From Marthasterias glacialis (taxonomy: Eukaryota > Echinodermata > Asteroidea > Forcipulatida > Asteriidae): a stretch of 64,000 bases of DNA. The position numbers and the translations under genes were made by a program. This document shows, piece after piece, positions 45,901 to 60,100 of this stretch. Position 1 is the stretch's first letter. The number at the start of each line of letters is the position of its first letter. Under the pieces are notes generated by a model. It made no database searches and was not told the DNA's origin. It was given only the letters and a program-made list of their open reading frames with translations. The stretch lies in the NCBI GenBank assembly GCA_911728455.2, contig OU452231.1, positions 11,466,078-11,530,077 of the forward strand, written 5' to 3'.

Positions 45901-48900
45901 GGTCTCGGGGCTGCGGGGTAAACAGGGAGGATGCCAGGGTCAGCAGAGTGAGGACACCCCGATGATGTCCAGTGCATACGGCCATGCTGTATGTACGTCA
46001 ACAATAGCCAAGGCCGGTACGTGTGTGCTGGACCGAAGCCAGCAAAAAAAACCAGCCGAAATAAGAAGTCGCCAGAGCCACGGCCAATAACTCCAGAAAT
46101 AGTGGGGCTAGAGAGAAATGTCTTGTACCTGCAGGTAGCTGCCATAGTCCTGCATCCAAAAATCTGGTTTTCCACGCCAGCCAGGGCCATCTTCCGCCTT
46201 GAAAACACCAGGGAGCGGGGCTGCTCCGAATGCGCTTCAAACGACTGTCTAATGGAACTTTTGTACACGAAGCTGTAACAGAGTGAAAACAAGACTTAGC
46301 AACGGCTCTATCTACCAAAGTATTGGCGGGAAACTGACAAGTCTGACACTGTTGGAAAGCCCTGGTCATGGGCTTTCCGAAAATACCGGTCTCCGGGCTG
46401 CGGGGTAAACAGGGAGGATGCCAGGGACAGCGGAGTGAGGACACCCCGATGATGTCCAGTGCATACGGCCAAGCTGTGTGTACGTCAACAATAGCCGAGC
46501 CCGGTACGTGTGTGCAGGACCGAAGCCAGCAAAAAAAACCAGCCGAAATAAGAAGTCGCCAGAGCCACGGCCAATAACTCCAGAAATAATGGGGCTAGAG
46601 AGAAATTTCTTGTACCTGCAGGTAGCTGCCATAGTCCTTCATCCAAAAATCTGGTTTTCCACGCCAGCCATGGCCATCCTCCGCCTTGAAAACACCAGGG
46701 AGCGGGGCTGCTCCGAATGCGCTTCAAACGCCTGTCTAATGGAACTTTTGTACACGAAGCTGTAACAGAGTGAAAACAAGACTTAGCAACGGCTCTATCT
46801 ACCAAAGTATTGGCGGGAAACTGACAAGTCTGACACTGTTGGAAAGCCCTGGTCATGGGCTTTCCGAAAATACCGGTCTCGGGGCTGCGGGGTAAACAGG
46901 GAGGATGCCAGGGACAGCGGAGTGAGGACACCCCGAGGGTGTCCAGTGCATACGGCCATGCTGCGTGTACGTCAACAATAGCCAAGACCGGTACGTGTGT
47001 GCTGGACCGAAGCCAGCAAAAAAAACCAGCCGAAATAAGAAGTCGCCAGAGCCACGGCCAATAACTCCAGAAATAATGGGGCTAGAGAGAAATTGCTTGT
47101 ACCTGCAGGTAGCTGCCATAGTCCTGCATCCAAAAATCTGGTTTTCCACGCTAGCCAGGGCCATCTTCCGCCTTGAAAATACCAGGGAGCGGGGTTGCTC
47201 CGAATGCGCTTCAAACGCCTGTCTAATGGAACTTTTGTACACGAAGCTTTAACAGAGTGAAAACAAGACTTAGCAACGGCTCTATCTCCCAAAGTATTGG
47301 CGGGAAACTGACAAGTCTGACACAGTTGGAAAGCCCTGGTCATGGGCTTTCTGAAAATACCGGTCGTGGGGCTGCGGGGTAAACAGGGAGGATGCCAGGG
47401 ACAGCGGAGTGAGGACACCCCGAGGATGTCCAGTGCATACGGCCATGCTGTGTGTACGTCAACAATAGCCACGGCCGGTACGTGTGTGCTGGACCGAAGC
47501 CAGCAAAAAAAAAAACGCCGAAAAAAGAAGTCGCCAGAGCCACGGCCAATAACTCCAGAAATAATAGGGCTATAGAGAAAATTCTTGTAACTGCAGGTAG
47601 CTGCCATAGTCCTGCATCCAAAAATCTGGTTTTCCACGCCAGCCAGGGCCATCTTCCGCCTTGAAAATACCAGGGAGCGGGGCTGCTCCGAATGCGCTTC
47701 AAACGCCTGTCTAATGGAACTTTTGTACACGAAGCTGTAACAGAGTGAAAACAAGACTTAGCAACGGCTCTATCTCCCAAAGTATTGGCGGGAAACTGAC
47801 AAGTCTGACACTGTTGGAAAGCCCTGGTCATGGGCTTTCCAAAAATTCCGGTCTCGGGGCTGCGGGGTAAACAGGGAGGATGCCAGGGACAGCGGAGTGA
47901 GGACACCCCGAGGATGTCCAGTGCATACGGCCATGCTGTGTGTACGTCAACAATAGCCACGGCCGGTACGTGTGTGCTGGACCGAAGCCAGCAAAAAAAA
48001 ACGCCGAAAAAAGAAGTAGCCAGAGCCACGGCCAATAACTCCAGAAATAATAGGGCTAGAGAGAAAATTCTTGTAACTGCAGGTAGCTGCCATAGTCCTG
48101 CATCCAAAAATCTGGTTTTCCACGCCAGCCAGGGCCATCTTCCGCCTTTAAAATACCAGGGAGTGGGGCTGCTCCGAATGCGCTTCAAACGCCTGTCTAA
48201 TGGAACTTTTGTACACGAAGCTGTAACAGAGTGAAAACAAGACTTAGCAACGGCTCTATCTACCAAAGTATTGGCGGGAAACTGACAAGTCTGACACTGT
48301 TGGAAAGCCCTGGTCAGGGGCTTTCCAAAAATACCGGTCTTGGGGCTGCAGGGTAAACAGGGAGGATGACAGGGACAGCGGAGTGAGGACACCCCGATGA
48401 TGTCCAGTGCATACGGCCATGCTGTGTGTACGTCAACAATAGCCAAGGCCGGTACGTGTGTGCTGGACCGAAGCCAGCAAAAAAAAACAGCCGAAATAAG
48501 AAGTCGCCAGAGCCACGGCCAATAACTCCAGAAATAATGGGGCTAGAGAGAAATTTCTTGTACCTGCAGGTAGCTGCCATAGTCCTGCATCCAAAAATCT
48601 GGTTTTCCACGCCAGCCAGGGCCATCTTCCGCCTTGAAAACACCAGGGAGCGGGGCTGCTCCGAATGCGCTTCAAACGCCTGTCTAATGGAACTTTTGTA
48701 CACGAAGCTGTAACAGAGTGAAAACAAGACTTAGCAACGGCTCTATCTCCCAAAGTATTGGCGGGAAACTGACAAGTCTGACACAGTTGGAAAGCCCTGG
48801 TCATGGGCTTTCTGAAAATACCGGTCGTGGGGCTGCGGGGTAAACAGGGAGGATGCCAGGGACAGCGGAGTGAGGACACCCCGAGGATGTCCAGTGCATA

Positions 48901-49289
48901 CGGCCATGCTGTGTGTACGTCAACAATAGCCACGGCCGGTACGTGTGTGCTGGACCGAAGCCAGCAAAAAAAAAACGCCGAAAATTGAAGTCGCCAGAGC
49001 CACGGCCAATAACTCCAGAAATAATAGGGCTAGAGAGAAAATTCTTGTAACTGCAGGTAGCTGCCATAGTCCTGCATCCAAAAATCTGGTTTTCCACGCC
49101 AGCCAGGGCCATCTTCCGCCTTTAAAATACCAGGGAGTGGGGCTGCTCCGAATGCGCTTCAAACGCCTGTCTAATGGAACTTTTGTACACGAAGCTGTAA
49201 CAGAGTGAAAACAAGACTTAGCAACGGCTCTATCTACCAAAGTATCTGCGGGAAACTGACAAGTCTGACACTGTTGGAAAGCCCTGGTC
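42955..49289 (+). repeat. Mixed monomer block M89-M101
   Basis: Starts are at 42955, 43443, 43931, 44419, 44907, 45394, 45881, 46368, 46855, 47342, 47830, 48316 and 48803. No long HOR is seen. Local links are GACGCAGTTGG before M89 and M90, an A-tract broken as GCATAAAAAAAAACG in M91 and M92, and GGTCGTGGGGCTGCGG in M98 and M101 (1461 bp apart). M95-M97 hold many private changes (for example AGCCGAGCCCGG and ATCCTCCGCC in M96). M100 has the leader CAGGGGCTTTCC and GGATGACAGG, which become frequent after 56 kb. Confidence 0.85.
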
Positions 49290-52200
49290 ATGGGCTTTCC
49301 GAAAATACCGGTCTCGGGGCTGCGGGGTAAACAGGGAGGATACCAGGGACAGCGGAGTGAGGACACCCCAATGATGTCCAGTGCATACGGCCATGCTGTG
49401 TGTACGTCAACAATAGCCACGGCCGGTACGTGTGTGCTGGACCGAAGCCAGCAAAAAAAAACAGCCGAAATAAGAAGTCGCCAGAGCCACGGCCAATAAC
49501 TCCAGAAATAATGGGGCTAGAGAGAAATTTCTTGTACCTGCAGGTAGCTGCCATAGTCCTGCATCCAAAAATCTGGTTTTCCACGCCAGCCAGGGCCATC
49601 TTCCGCCTTGAAAACACCAGGGAGCGGGGCTGCTCCGAATGCGCTTCAAACGCCTGTCTAATGGAACTTTTGTACACGAAGCTGTAACAGAGTGAAAACA
49701 AGACTTAGCAACGGCTCTATCTCCCAAAGTATTGGCGGGAAACTGACAAGTTTGACACAGTTGGAAAGCCCTGGTCATGGGCTTTCTGAAAATACCGGTC
49801 TTGGGGCTGAGGGGTAAACAGGGAGGATGCCAGGGACAGCGGAGTGAGGACACCCCGAGGATGTCCAGTGCATACGGCCATGCTGTGTGTACGTCAACAA
49901 TAGCCACGGCCGGTACGTGTGTGCTGGACCGAAGCCAGCAAAAAAAAAAACGCCGAAAAAAGAAGTCGCCAGAGCCACGGCCAATAACTCCAGAAATAAT
50001 AGGGCTAGAGAGAAAATTCTTGTACCTGCAGGTAGCTGCCATAGTCCTGCATCCAAAAATCTGGTTTTCCACGCCAGCCAGGGCCATCTTCCGCCTTGAA
50101 AATACCAGGGAGCGGGGCTGCTCCGAATGCGCTTCAAACGCCTGTCTAATGGAACTTTTGTACACGAAGCTGTAACAGAGTGAAAACAAGACTTAGCAAC
50201 GGCTCTATCTCCCAAAGTATTGGCGGGAAACTGACAAGTCTGACACTGTTGGAAAGCCCTGGTCATGGGCTTTCCGAAAATACTGGTCTCGGGGCTGCGG
50301 GGTAAACAGGGAGGATGCCAGGGACAGCGGAGTGAGGACACCCCGAGGATGTCCAGTGCATACGGCCATGCTGTGTGTACGTCAACAATAGCCAAGGCCG
50401 GTACGTGTGTGCTGGACCGAAGCCAGCAAAAAAAAACGCCGAAAAAAGAAGTCGCCAGAGCCACGGCCAATAACTCCAGAAATAATAGGGCTAGAGAGAA
50501 AATTCTTGTACCTGCAGGTAGCTGCCATAGTCCTGCATCCAAAAATCTTGTTTTCCACGCCAGCCAGGGCCATCTTCCGCCTTTAAAACACCAGGGAGCG
50601 GGGCTGCTCCGAATGCGCTTCAAACGCCTGTCTAATGGAACTTTTGTACACGAAGCTGTAACAGAGTGAAAACAAGACTTAGCAACGGCTCTATCTCCCA
50701 AAGTATTGGCGGGAAACTGACAAGTCTGACACTGTTGGAAAGCCCTGGTCATGGGCTTTCCGAAAATACTGGTCTCGGGGCTGCGGGGTAAACAGGGAGG
50801 ATGCCAGGGACAGCGGAGTGAGGACACCCCGAGGATGTCCAGTGCATACGGCCATGCTGTGTGTACGTCAACAATAGCCAAGGCCGGTACGTGTGTGCTG
50901 GACCGAAGCCAGCAAAAAAAAACAGCCGAAATAAGAAGTCGCCAGAGCCACGGCCAATAACTCCAGAAATAATGGGGCTAGAGAGAAATTTTTATGTACC
51001 TGCAGGTAGCTGCCATAGTCCTGCATCCAAAAATCTGGTTTTCCACGCCAGCCAGGGCCATCTTCCGCCTTGAAAATACCAGGGAGCGGGGCTGCTCCGA
51101 ATGCGCTTCAAACGCCTGTCTAATGGAACTTTTGTACACGAAGCTGTAACAGAGTGAAAACAAGACTTAGCAACGGCTCTATCTCCCAAAGTATTGGCGG
51201 GAAACTGACAAGTCTGACACTGTTGGAAAGCCCTGGTCATGGGCTTTCCGAAAATACCGGTCTCGGGGCTGTGGGGTAAACAGGGAGGATACCAGGGACA
51301 GCGGAGTGAGGACACCCCAATGATGTCCAGTGCATACGGCCATGCTGTGTGTACGTCAACAATAGCCAAGGCCGGTACGTGTGTGCTGGACCGAAGCCAG
51401 CAAAAAAAACCAGCCGAAATAAGAAGTCGCCAGAGCCACGGCCAATAACTCCAGAAATAATGGGGCTAGAGAGAAATTTCTTGTACCTGCAGGTAGCTGC
51501 CATAGTCCTGCATCCAAAAATCTGGTTTTCCACGCCAGCCAGGGCCATCTTCCGCCTTGAAAACACCAGGGAGCGGGGCTGCTCCGAATGCGCTTCAAAC
51601 GCCTGTCTAATGGAACTTTTGTACACGAAGCTGTAACAGAGTGAAAACAAGACTTAGCAACGGCTCTATCTCCCAAAGTATTGGCGGGAAACTGACAAGT
51701 CTGACACAGTTGGAAAGCCCTGGTCATGGGCTTTCTGAAAATACCGGTCTTGGGGCTGAGGGGTAAACAGGGAGGATACCAGGGACAGCGGAGTGAGGAC
51801 ACCCCAATGATGTCCAGTGCATACGGCCATGCTGTGTGTACGTCAACAATAGCCACGGCCGGTACGTGTGTGCTGGACCGAAGCCAGCAAAAAAAAACAG
51901 CCGAAATAAGAAGTCGCCAGAGCCACGGCCAATAACTCCAGAAATAATGGGGCTAGAGAGAAATTTCTTGTACCTGCAGGTAGCTGCCATAGTCCTGCAT
52001 CCAAAAATCTGGTTTTCCACGCCAGCCAGGGCCATCTTCCGCCTTGAAAACACCAGGGAGCGGGGCTGCTCCGAATGCGCTTCAAACGCCTGTCTAATGG
52101 AACTTTTGTACACGAAGCTGTAACAGAGTGAAAACAAGACTTAGCAACGGCTCTATCTCCCAAAGTATTGGCGGGAAACTGACAAGTTTGACACAGTTGG

Positions 52201-54161
52201 AAAGCCCTGGTCATGGGCTTTCTGAAAATACCGGTCTTGGGGCTGAGGGGTAAACAGGGAGGATGCCAGGGACAGCGGAGTGAGGACACCCCGAGGATGT
52301 CCAGTGCATACGGCCATGCTGTGTGTACGTCAACAATAGCCACGGCCGGTACGTGTGTGCTGGACCGAAGCCAGCAAAAAAAAAAACGCCGAAAAAAGAA
52401 GTCGCCAGAGCCACGGCCAATAACTCCAGAAATAATAGGGCTAGAGAGAAAATTCTTGTACCTGCAGGTAGCTGCCATAGTCCTGCATCCAAAAATCTGG
52501 TTTTCCACGCCAGCCAGGGCCATCTTCCGCCTTGAAAATACCAGGGAGCGGGGCTGCTCCGAATGCGCTTCAAACGCCTGTCTAATGGAACTTTTGTACA
52601 CGAAGCTGTAACAGAGTGAAAACAAGACTTAGCAACGGCTCTATCTCCCAAAGTATTGGCGGGAAACTGACAAGTCTGACACTGTTGGAAAGCCCTGGTC
52701 ATGGGCTTTCCGAAAATACTGGTCTCGGGGCTGCGGGGTAAACAGGGAGGATGCCAGGGACAGCGGAGTGAGGACACCCCGAGGATGTCCAGTGCATACG
52801 GCCATGCTGTGTGTACGTCAACAATAGCCAAGGCCGGTACGTGTGTGCTGGACCGAAGCCAGCAAAAAAAAACGCCGAAAAAAGAAGTCGCCAGAGCCAC
52901 GGCCAATAACTCCAGAAATAATAGGGCTAGAGAGAAAATTCTTGTACCTGCAGGTAGCTGCCATAGTCCTGCATCCAAAAATCTTGTTTTCCACGCCAGC
53001 CAGGGCCATCTTCCGCCTTTAAAACACCAGGGAGCGGGGCTGCTCCGAATGCGCTTCAAACGCCTGTCTAATGGAACTTTTGTACACGAAGCTGTAACAG
53101 AGTGAAAACAAGACTTAGCAACGGCTCTATCTCCCAAAGTATTGGCGGGAAACTGACAAGTCTGACACTGTTGGAAAGCCCTGGTCATGGGCTTTCCGAA
53201 AATACTGGTCTCGGGGCTGCGGGGTAAACAGGGAGGATGCCAGGGACAGCGGAGTGAGGACACCCCGAGGATGTCCAGTGCATACGGCCATGCTGTGTGT
53301 ACGTCAACAATAGCCAAGGCCGGTACGTGTGTGCTGGACCGAAGCCAGCAAAAAAAAACAGCCGAAATAAGAAGTCGCCAGAGCCACGGCCAATAACTCC
53401 AGAAATAATGGGGCTAGAGAGAAATTTTTATGTACCTGCAGGTAGCTGCCATAGTCCTGCATCCAAAAATCTGGTTTTCCACGCCAGCCAGGGCCATCTT
53501 CCGCCTTGAAAATACCAGGGAGCGGGGCTGCTCCGAATGCGCTTCAAACGCCTGTCTAATGGAACTTTTGTACACGAAGCTGTAACAGAGTGAAAACAAG
53601 ACTTAGCAACGGCTCTATATACCAAAGTATTGGCGGGAAACTGACAAGTCTGACACTGTTGGAAAGCCCTGGTCATGGGCTTTCCGAAAATACCGGTCTC
53701 GGGGCTGTGGAGTAAACAGGGAGGATACCAGGGACAGCGGAGTGAGGACACCCCAATGATGTCCAGTGCATACGGCCATGCTGTGTGTACGTCAACAATA
53801 GCCAAGGCCGGTACGTGTGTGCTGGACCGAAGCCAGCAAAAAAAACCAGCCGAAATAAGAAGTCGCCAGAGCCACGGCCAATAACTCCAGAAATAATGGG
53901 GCTAGAGAGAAATTTCTTGTACCTGCAGGTAGCTGCCATAGTCCTGCATCCAAAAATCTGGTTTTCCACGCCAGCCAGGGCCATCTTCCGCCTTGAAAAC
54001 ACCAGGGAGCGGGGCTGCTCCGAATGCGCTTCAAACGCCTGTCTAATGGAACTTTTGTACACGAAGCTGTAACAGAGTGAAAACAAGACTTAGCAACGGC
54101 TCTATCTCCCAAAGTATTGGCGGGAAACTGACAAGTCTGACACAGTTGGAAAGCCCTGGTC
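49290..54161 (+). repeat. Pentamer HOR 'C', 2436 bp, two copies
   Basis: Starts are at 49290, 49777, 50265, 50751, 51239, 51726, 52213, 52701, 53187 and 53675. M102-M106 and M107-M111 repeat at about 2436 bp, the match beginning inside M102. Shared private markers are GGATACCAGG with CCCCAATGATG (M102, M106, M107, M111), CAAGTTTGACACAG before M103 and M108, ATCTTGTTTTCC with CCTTTAAAACACC (M104, M109) and GAAATTTTTATGTACC with one extra base (M105, M110). Differences include GCTGTGGGG in M106 against GCTGTGGAG in M111 and TATATACC before M111. Confidence 0.93.
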
Positions 54162-57100
54162 ATGGGCTTTCTGAAAATACCGGTCTTGGGGCTGAGGGGT
54201 AAACAGGGAGGATGCCAGGGACAGCGGAGTGAGGACACCCCGAGGATGTCCAGTGCATACGGCCATGCTGTGTGTACGTCAACAATAGCCACGGCCGGTA
54301 CGTGTGTGCTGGACCGAAGCTAGCAAAAAAAACCAGCCGAAATAAGAAGTCGCCAGAGCCACGGCCAATAACTCCAGAAATAATAGGGCTAGAGAGAAAT
54401 TTCTTGTACCTGCAGGTAGCTGCCATAGTCCTGCATCCAAAAATCTGGTTTTCCACGCCAGCCAGGGCCATCTTCCGACTTTAAAATACCAGGGAGCGGG
54501 GCTGCTCCGAATGCGCTTCAAACGCCTGTCTAATGGAACTTTTGTACACGAAGCTGTAACAGAGTGAAAACAAGACTTAGCAACGGCTCTATCTCCCAAA
54601 GTATTGGCGGGAAACTGACAAGTCTGACACTGTTGGAAAGCCCTGGTCATGGGCTTTCCAAAAATACCGGTCTCGGGGCTGCGGGGTAAACAGGGAGGAT
54701 GCCAGAGACAGCGGAGAGAGGACACCCCGAGGATGTCCAGTGCATACGGCCATGCTGTGTGTATGTCAACAATAGCCACGGCCGGTACGTGTGTGCTGGA
54801 CCGAAGCCAGCAAAAAAAAAACGCCGAAAAAAGAAGTCGCCAGAGCCACGGCCAATAACTCCAGAAATAATAGGGCTAGAGAGAAAATTATTGTACCTGC
54901 AGGTAGCTGCCATAGTCCTGCATCCAAAAATCTGGTTTTCCACGCCAGCCAGGGCCATCTTCCGCCTTTAAAACACCAGGGAGCGGGGCTGCTCCGAATG
55001 CGCTTCAAACGCCTGTCTAATGGAACTTTTGTACACGAAGCTGTAACAGAGTGAAAACAAGACTTAGCAACGGCTCTATCTCCCAAAGTATTGGCGGGAA
55101 ACTGACAAGTCTGACACTGTTGGAAAGCCCTGGTCATGGGCTTTCCGAAAATACTGGTCTCGGGGCTGCGGGGTAAACAGGGAGGATGCCAGGGACAGCG
55201 GAGTGAGGACACCCCGAGGATGTCCAGTGCATACGGCCATGCTGTGTGTACGTCAACAATAGCCAAGGCCGGTACGTGTGTGCTGGACCGAAGCCAGCAA
55301 AAAAAAACAGCCGAAATAAGAAGTCGCCAGAGCCACGGCCAATAACTCCAGAAATAATGGGGCTAGAGAGAAATTTCTTGTACCTGCAGGTAGCTGCCAT
55401 AGTCCTGCATCCACAAATCTGGTTTTCCACGCCAGCCAGGGCCATCTTCCGCCTTGAAAATACCAGGGAGCGGGGCTGCTCCGAATGCGCTTCAAACGCC
55501 TGTCTAATGGAACTTTTGTACACGAAGCTGTAACAGAGTGAAAACAAGACTTAGCAACGGCTCTATCTCCCAAAGTATTGGCGGGAAACTGACAAGTCTG
55601 ACACTGTTGGAAAGCCCTGGTCATGGGCTTTCCAAAAATACCGGTCTCGGGGCTGCGGGGTAAACAGGGAGGATGCCAGGGACAGCGGAGTGAGGACACC
55701 CCGAGGATGTCCAGTGCATACGGCCATGCTGTGTGTACGTCAACAATAGCCACGGCCGGTACGTGTGTGCTGGACCGAAGCCAGCAAAAAAAAACGCCGA
55801 AAAAAGAAGTCGCCAGAGCCACGGCCAATAACTCCAGAAATAATAGGGCTAGAGAGAAAATTCTTGTAACTGCAGGTAGCTGCCATAGTCTTGCATCCAA
55901 AAATCTGGTTTTCCACGCCAGCCAGGGCCATCTTCCGCCTTTAAAATACCAGGGAGTGGGGCTGCTCCGAATGCGCTTCAAACGCCTGTCTAATGGAACT
56001 TTTGTACACGAAGCTGTAACAGAGTGAAAACAAGACTTAGCAACGGCTCTATCTACCAAAGTATTGGCGGGAAACTGACAAGTCTGACACTGTTGGAAAG
56101 CCCTGGTCAGGGGCTTTCCGAAAATACCGGTCTTGGGGCTGCAGGGTAAACAGGGAGGATGACAGGGACAGCGGAGTGAGGACACCCCGATGATGTCCAG
56201 TGCATACGGCCATGCTGTGTGTACGTCAACAATAGCCAAGGCCGGTACGTGTGTGTTGGACCGAAGCCAGCAAAAAAAAACAGCCGAAATAAGAAGTCGC
56301 CAGAGCCACGGCCAATAACTCCAGAAATAATGGGGCTAGAGAGAAATTTCTTGTACCTGCAGGTAGCTGCCATAGTCCTGCATCCAAAAATCTGGTTTTC
56401 CACGCCAGCCAGGGCCATCTTCCGCCTTGAAAACACCAGGGAGCGGGGCTGCTCCGAATGCGCTTCAAACGCCTGTCTAATGGAACTTTTGTACACGAAG
56501 CTGTAACAGAGTGAAAACAAGACTTAGCAACGGCTCTATCTCCCAAAGTATTGGCGGGAAACTGACAAGTCTGACACAGTTGGAAAGCCCTGGTCAGGGG
56601 CTTTCTGTAAATACCGGTCGTGGGGCTGAGGGGTAAACAGGGAGGATGCCAGGGACAGCGGAGTGAGGACACCCCGAGGATGTCCAGTGCATACGGCCAT
56701 GCTGTGTGTACGTCAACAATAGCCAAGGCCGGTACGTGTGTGCTGGACCGAAGCCAGCAAAAAAAAACAGCCGAAATAAGAAGTCGCCAGAGCCACGGCC
56801 AATAACTCCAGAAATAATGGGGCTAGAGAGAAATTTCTTGTACCTGCAGGTAGCTGCCATAGTCCTGCATCCAAAAATCTGGTTTTCCACGCCAGCCAGG
56901 GCCATCTTCCGCCTTGAAAACACCAGGGAGCGGGGCTGCTCCGAATGCGCTTCAAACGCCTGTCTAATGGAACTTTTGTACACGAAGCTGTAACAGAGTG
57001 AAAACAAGACTTAGCAACGGCTCTATCTCCCAAAGTATTGGCGGGAAACTGACAAGTCTGACACAGTTGGAAAGCCCTGGTCATGGGCTTTCTGAAAATA

Positions 57101-60100
57101 CCTGTCTTGGGGCTGAGGGGTAAACAGGGAGGATGCCAGGGACAGCGGAGTGAGGACACCCCGAGGATGTCCAGTGCATACGGCCATGCTGTGTGTACGT
57201 CAACAATAGCCACGGCCGGTACGTGTGTGCTGGACCGAAGCCAGCAAAAAAAAAACGCCGAAAAAAGAAGTCGCCAGAGCCACGGCCAATAACTCCAGAA
57301 ATAATAGGGCTAGAGAGAAAATTCTTGTAACTGCAGGTAGCTGCCATAGTCTTGCATCCAAAAATCTGGTTTTCCACGCCAGCCAGGGCCATCTTCCGCC
57401 TTTAAAATACCAGGGAGTGGGGCTGCTCCGAATGCGCTTCAAACGCCTGTCTAATGGAACTTTTGTACACGAAGCTGTAACAGAGTGAAAACAAGACTTA
57501 GCAATGGCTCTATCTACCAAAGTATTGGCGGGAAACTGACAAGTCTGACACTGTTGGAAAGCCCTGGTCAGGGGCTTTCCGAAAATACCGGTCTTGGGGC
57601 TGCAGGGTAAACAGGGAGGATGACAGGGACAGCGGAGTGAGGACACCCCGATGATGTCCAGTGCATACGGCCATGCTGTGTGTACGTCAACAATAGCCAA
57701 GGCCGGTACGTGTGTGCTGGACCGAAGCCAGCAAAAAAAAACAGCCGAAATAAGAAGTCGCCAGAGCCACGGCCAATAACTCCAGAAATAATGGGGCTAG
57801 AGAGAAATTTCTTGTACCTGCAGGTAGCTGCCATAGTCCTGCATCCAAAAATCTGGTTTTCCACGCCAGCCAGGGCCATCTTCCGCCTTGAAAACACCAG
57901 GGAGCGGGGCTGCTCCGAATGCGCTTCAAACGCCTGTCTAATGGAACTTTTGTACACGAAGCTGTAACAGAGTGAAAACAAGACTTAGCAACGGCTCTAT
58001 CTCCCAAAGTATTGGCGGGAAACTGACAAGTCTGACACAGTTGGAAAGCCCTGGTCATGGGCTTTCTGTAAATACCGGTCGTGGGGCTGAGGGGTAAACA
58101 GGGAGGATGCCAGGGACAGCGGAGTGAGGACACCCCGAGGATGTCCAGTGCATACGGCCATGCTGTGTGTACGTCAACAATAGCCACGGCCGGTACGTGT
58201 GTGCTGGACCGAAGCCAGCAAAAAAAAAAACGCCGAAAAAAGAAGTCGCCAGAGCCACGGCCAATAACTCCAGAAATAATAGGGCTAGAGAGAAAATTCT
58301 TGTACCTGCAGGTAGCTGCCATAGTCCTGCATCCACAAATCTGGTTTTCCACGCTAGCCAGGGCCATCTTCCGCCTTTAAAATACCAGGGAGTGGGGCTG
58401 CTCCGAATGCGCTTCAAACGCCTGTCTAATGGAACTTTTGTACACGAAGCTGTAACAGAGTGAAAACAAGACTTAGCAATGGCTCTATCTACCAAAGTAT
58501 TGGCGGGAAACTGACAAGTCTGACACTGTTGGAAAGCCCTGGTCAGGGGCTTTCCGAAAATACCGGTCTTGGGGCTGCAGGGTAAACAGGGAGGATGACA
58601 GGGACAGCGGAGTGAGGACACCCCGATGATGTCCAGTGCATACGGCCATGCTGTGTGTACGTCAACAATAGCCAAGGCCGGTACGTGTGTGCTGGACCGA
58701 AGCCAGCAAAAAAAAACAGCCGAAATAAGAAGTCGCCAGAGCCACGGCCAATAACTCCAGAAATAATGGGGCTAGAGAGAAATTTCTTGTACCTGCAGGT
58801 AGCTGCTATAGTCCTGCATCCAAAAATCTGGTTTTCCACGCCAGCCAGGGCCATCTTCCGCCTTGAAAACACCAGGGAGCGGGGCTGCTCCGAATGCGCT
58901 TCAAACGCCTGTCTAATGGAACTTTTGTACACGAAGCTGTAACAGAGTGAAAACAAGACTTAGCAATGGCTCTATCTACCAAAGTATTGGCGGGAAACTG
59001 ACAAGTCTGACACTGTTGGAAAGCCCTGGTCAGGGGCTTTCCGAAAATACCGGTCTTGGGGCTGCAGGGTAAACAGGGAGGATGACAGGGACAGCGGAGT
59101 GAGGACACCCCGATGATGTCCAGTGCATACGGCCATGCTGTGTGTACGTCAACAATAGCCAAGGCCGGTACGTGTGTGCTGGACCGAAGCCAGCAAAAAA
59201 AAACAGCCGAAATAAGAAGTCGCCAGAGCCACGGCCAATAACTCCAGAAATAATGGGGCTAGAGAGAAATTTCTTGTACCTGCAGGTAGCTGCCATAGTC
59301 CTGCATCCAAAAATCTGGTTTTCCACGCCAGCCAGGGCCATCTTCCGCCTTGAAAACACCAGGGAGCGGGGCTGCTCCGAATGCGCTTCAAACGCCTGTC
59401 TAATGGAACTTTTGTACACGAAGCTGTAACAGAGTGAAAACAAGACTTAGCAACGGCTCTATCTCCCAAAGTATTGGCGGGAAACTGACAAGTCTGACAC
59501 AGTTGGAAAGCCCTGGTCATGGGCTTTCTGTAAATACCGGTCGTGGGGCTGAGGGGTAAACAGGGAGGATGCCAGGGACAGCGGAGTGAGGACACCCCGA
59601 GGATGTCCAGTGCATACGGCCATGCTGTGTGTACGTCAACAATAGCCACGGCCGGTACGTGTGTGCTGGACCGAAGCCAGCAAAAAAAAAAACGCCGAAA
59701 AAAGAAGTCGCCAGAGCCACGGCCAATAACTCCAGAAATAATAGGGCTAGAGAGAAAATTCTTGTACCTGCAGGTAGCTGCCATAGTCCTGCATCCACAA
59801 ATCTGGTTTTCCACGCTAGCCAGGGCCATCTTCCGCCTTTAAAATACCAGGGAGTGGGGCTGCTCCGAATGCGCTTCAAACGCCTGTCTAATGGAACTTT
59901 TGTACACGAAGCTGTAACAGAGTGAAAACAAGACTTAGCAACGGCTCTATCTCCCAAAGTATTGGCGGGAAACTGACAAGTCTGACACTGTTGGAAAGCC
60001 CTGGTCATGGGCTTTCCAAAAATACCGGTCTCGGGGCTGCGGGGTAAACAGGGAGGATGCCAGGGACAGCGGAGTGAGGACACCCCGAGGATGTCCGGTG

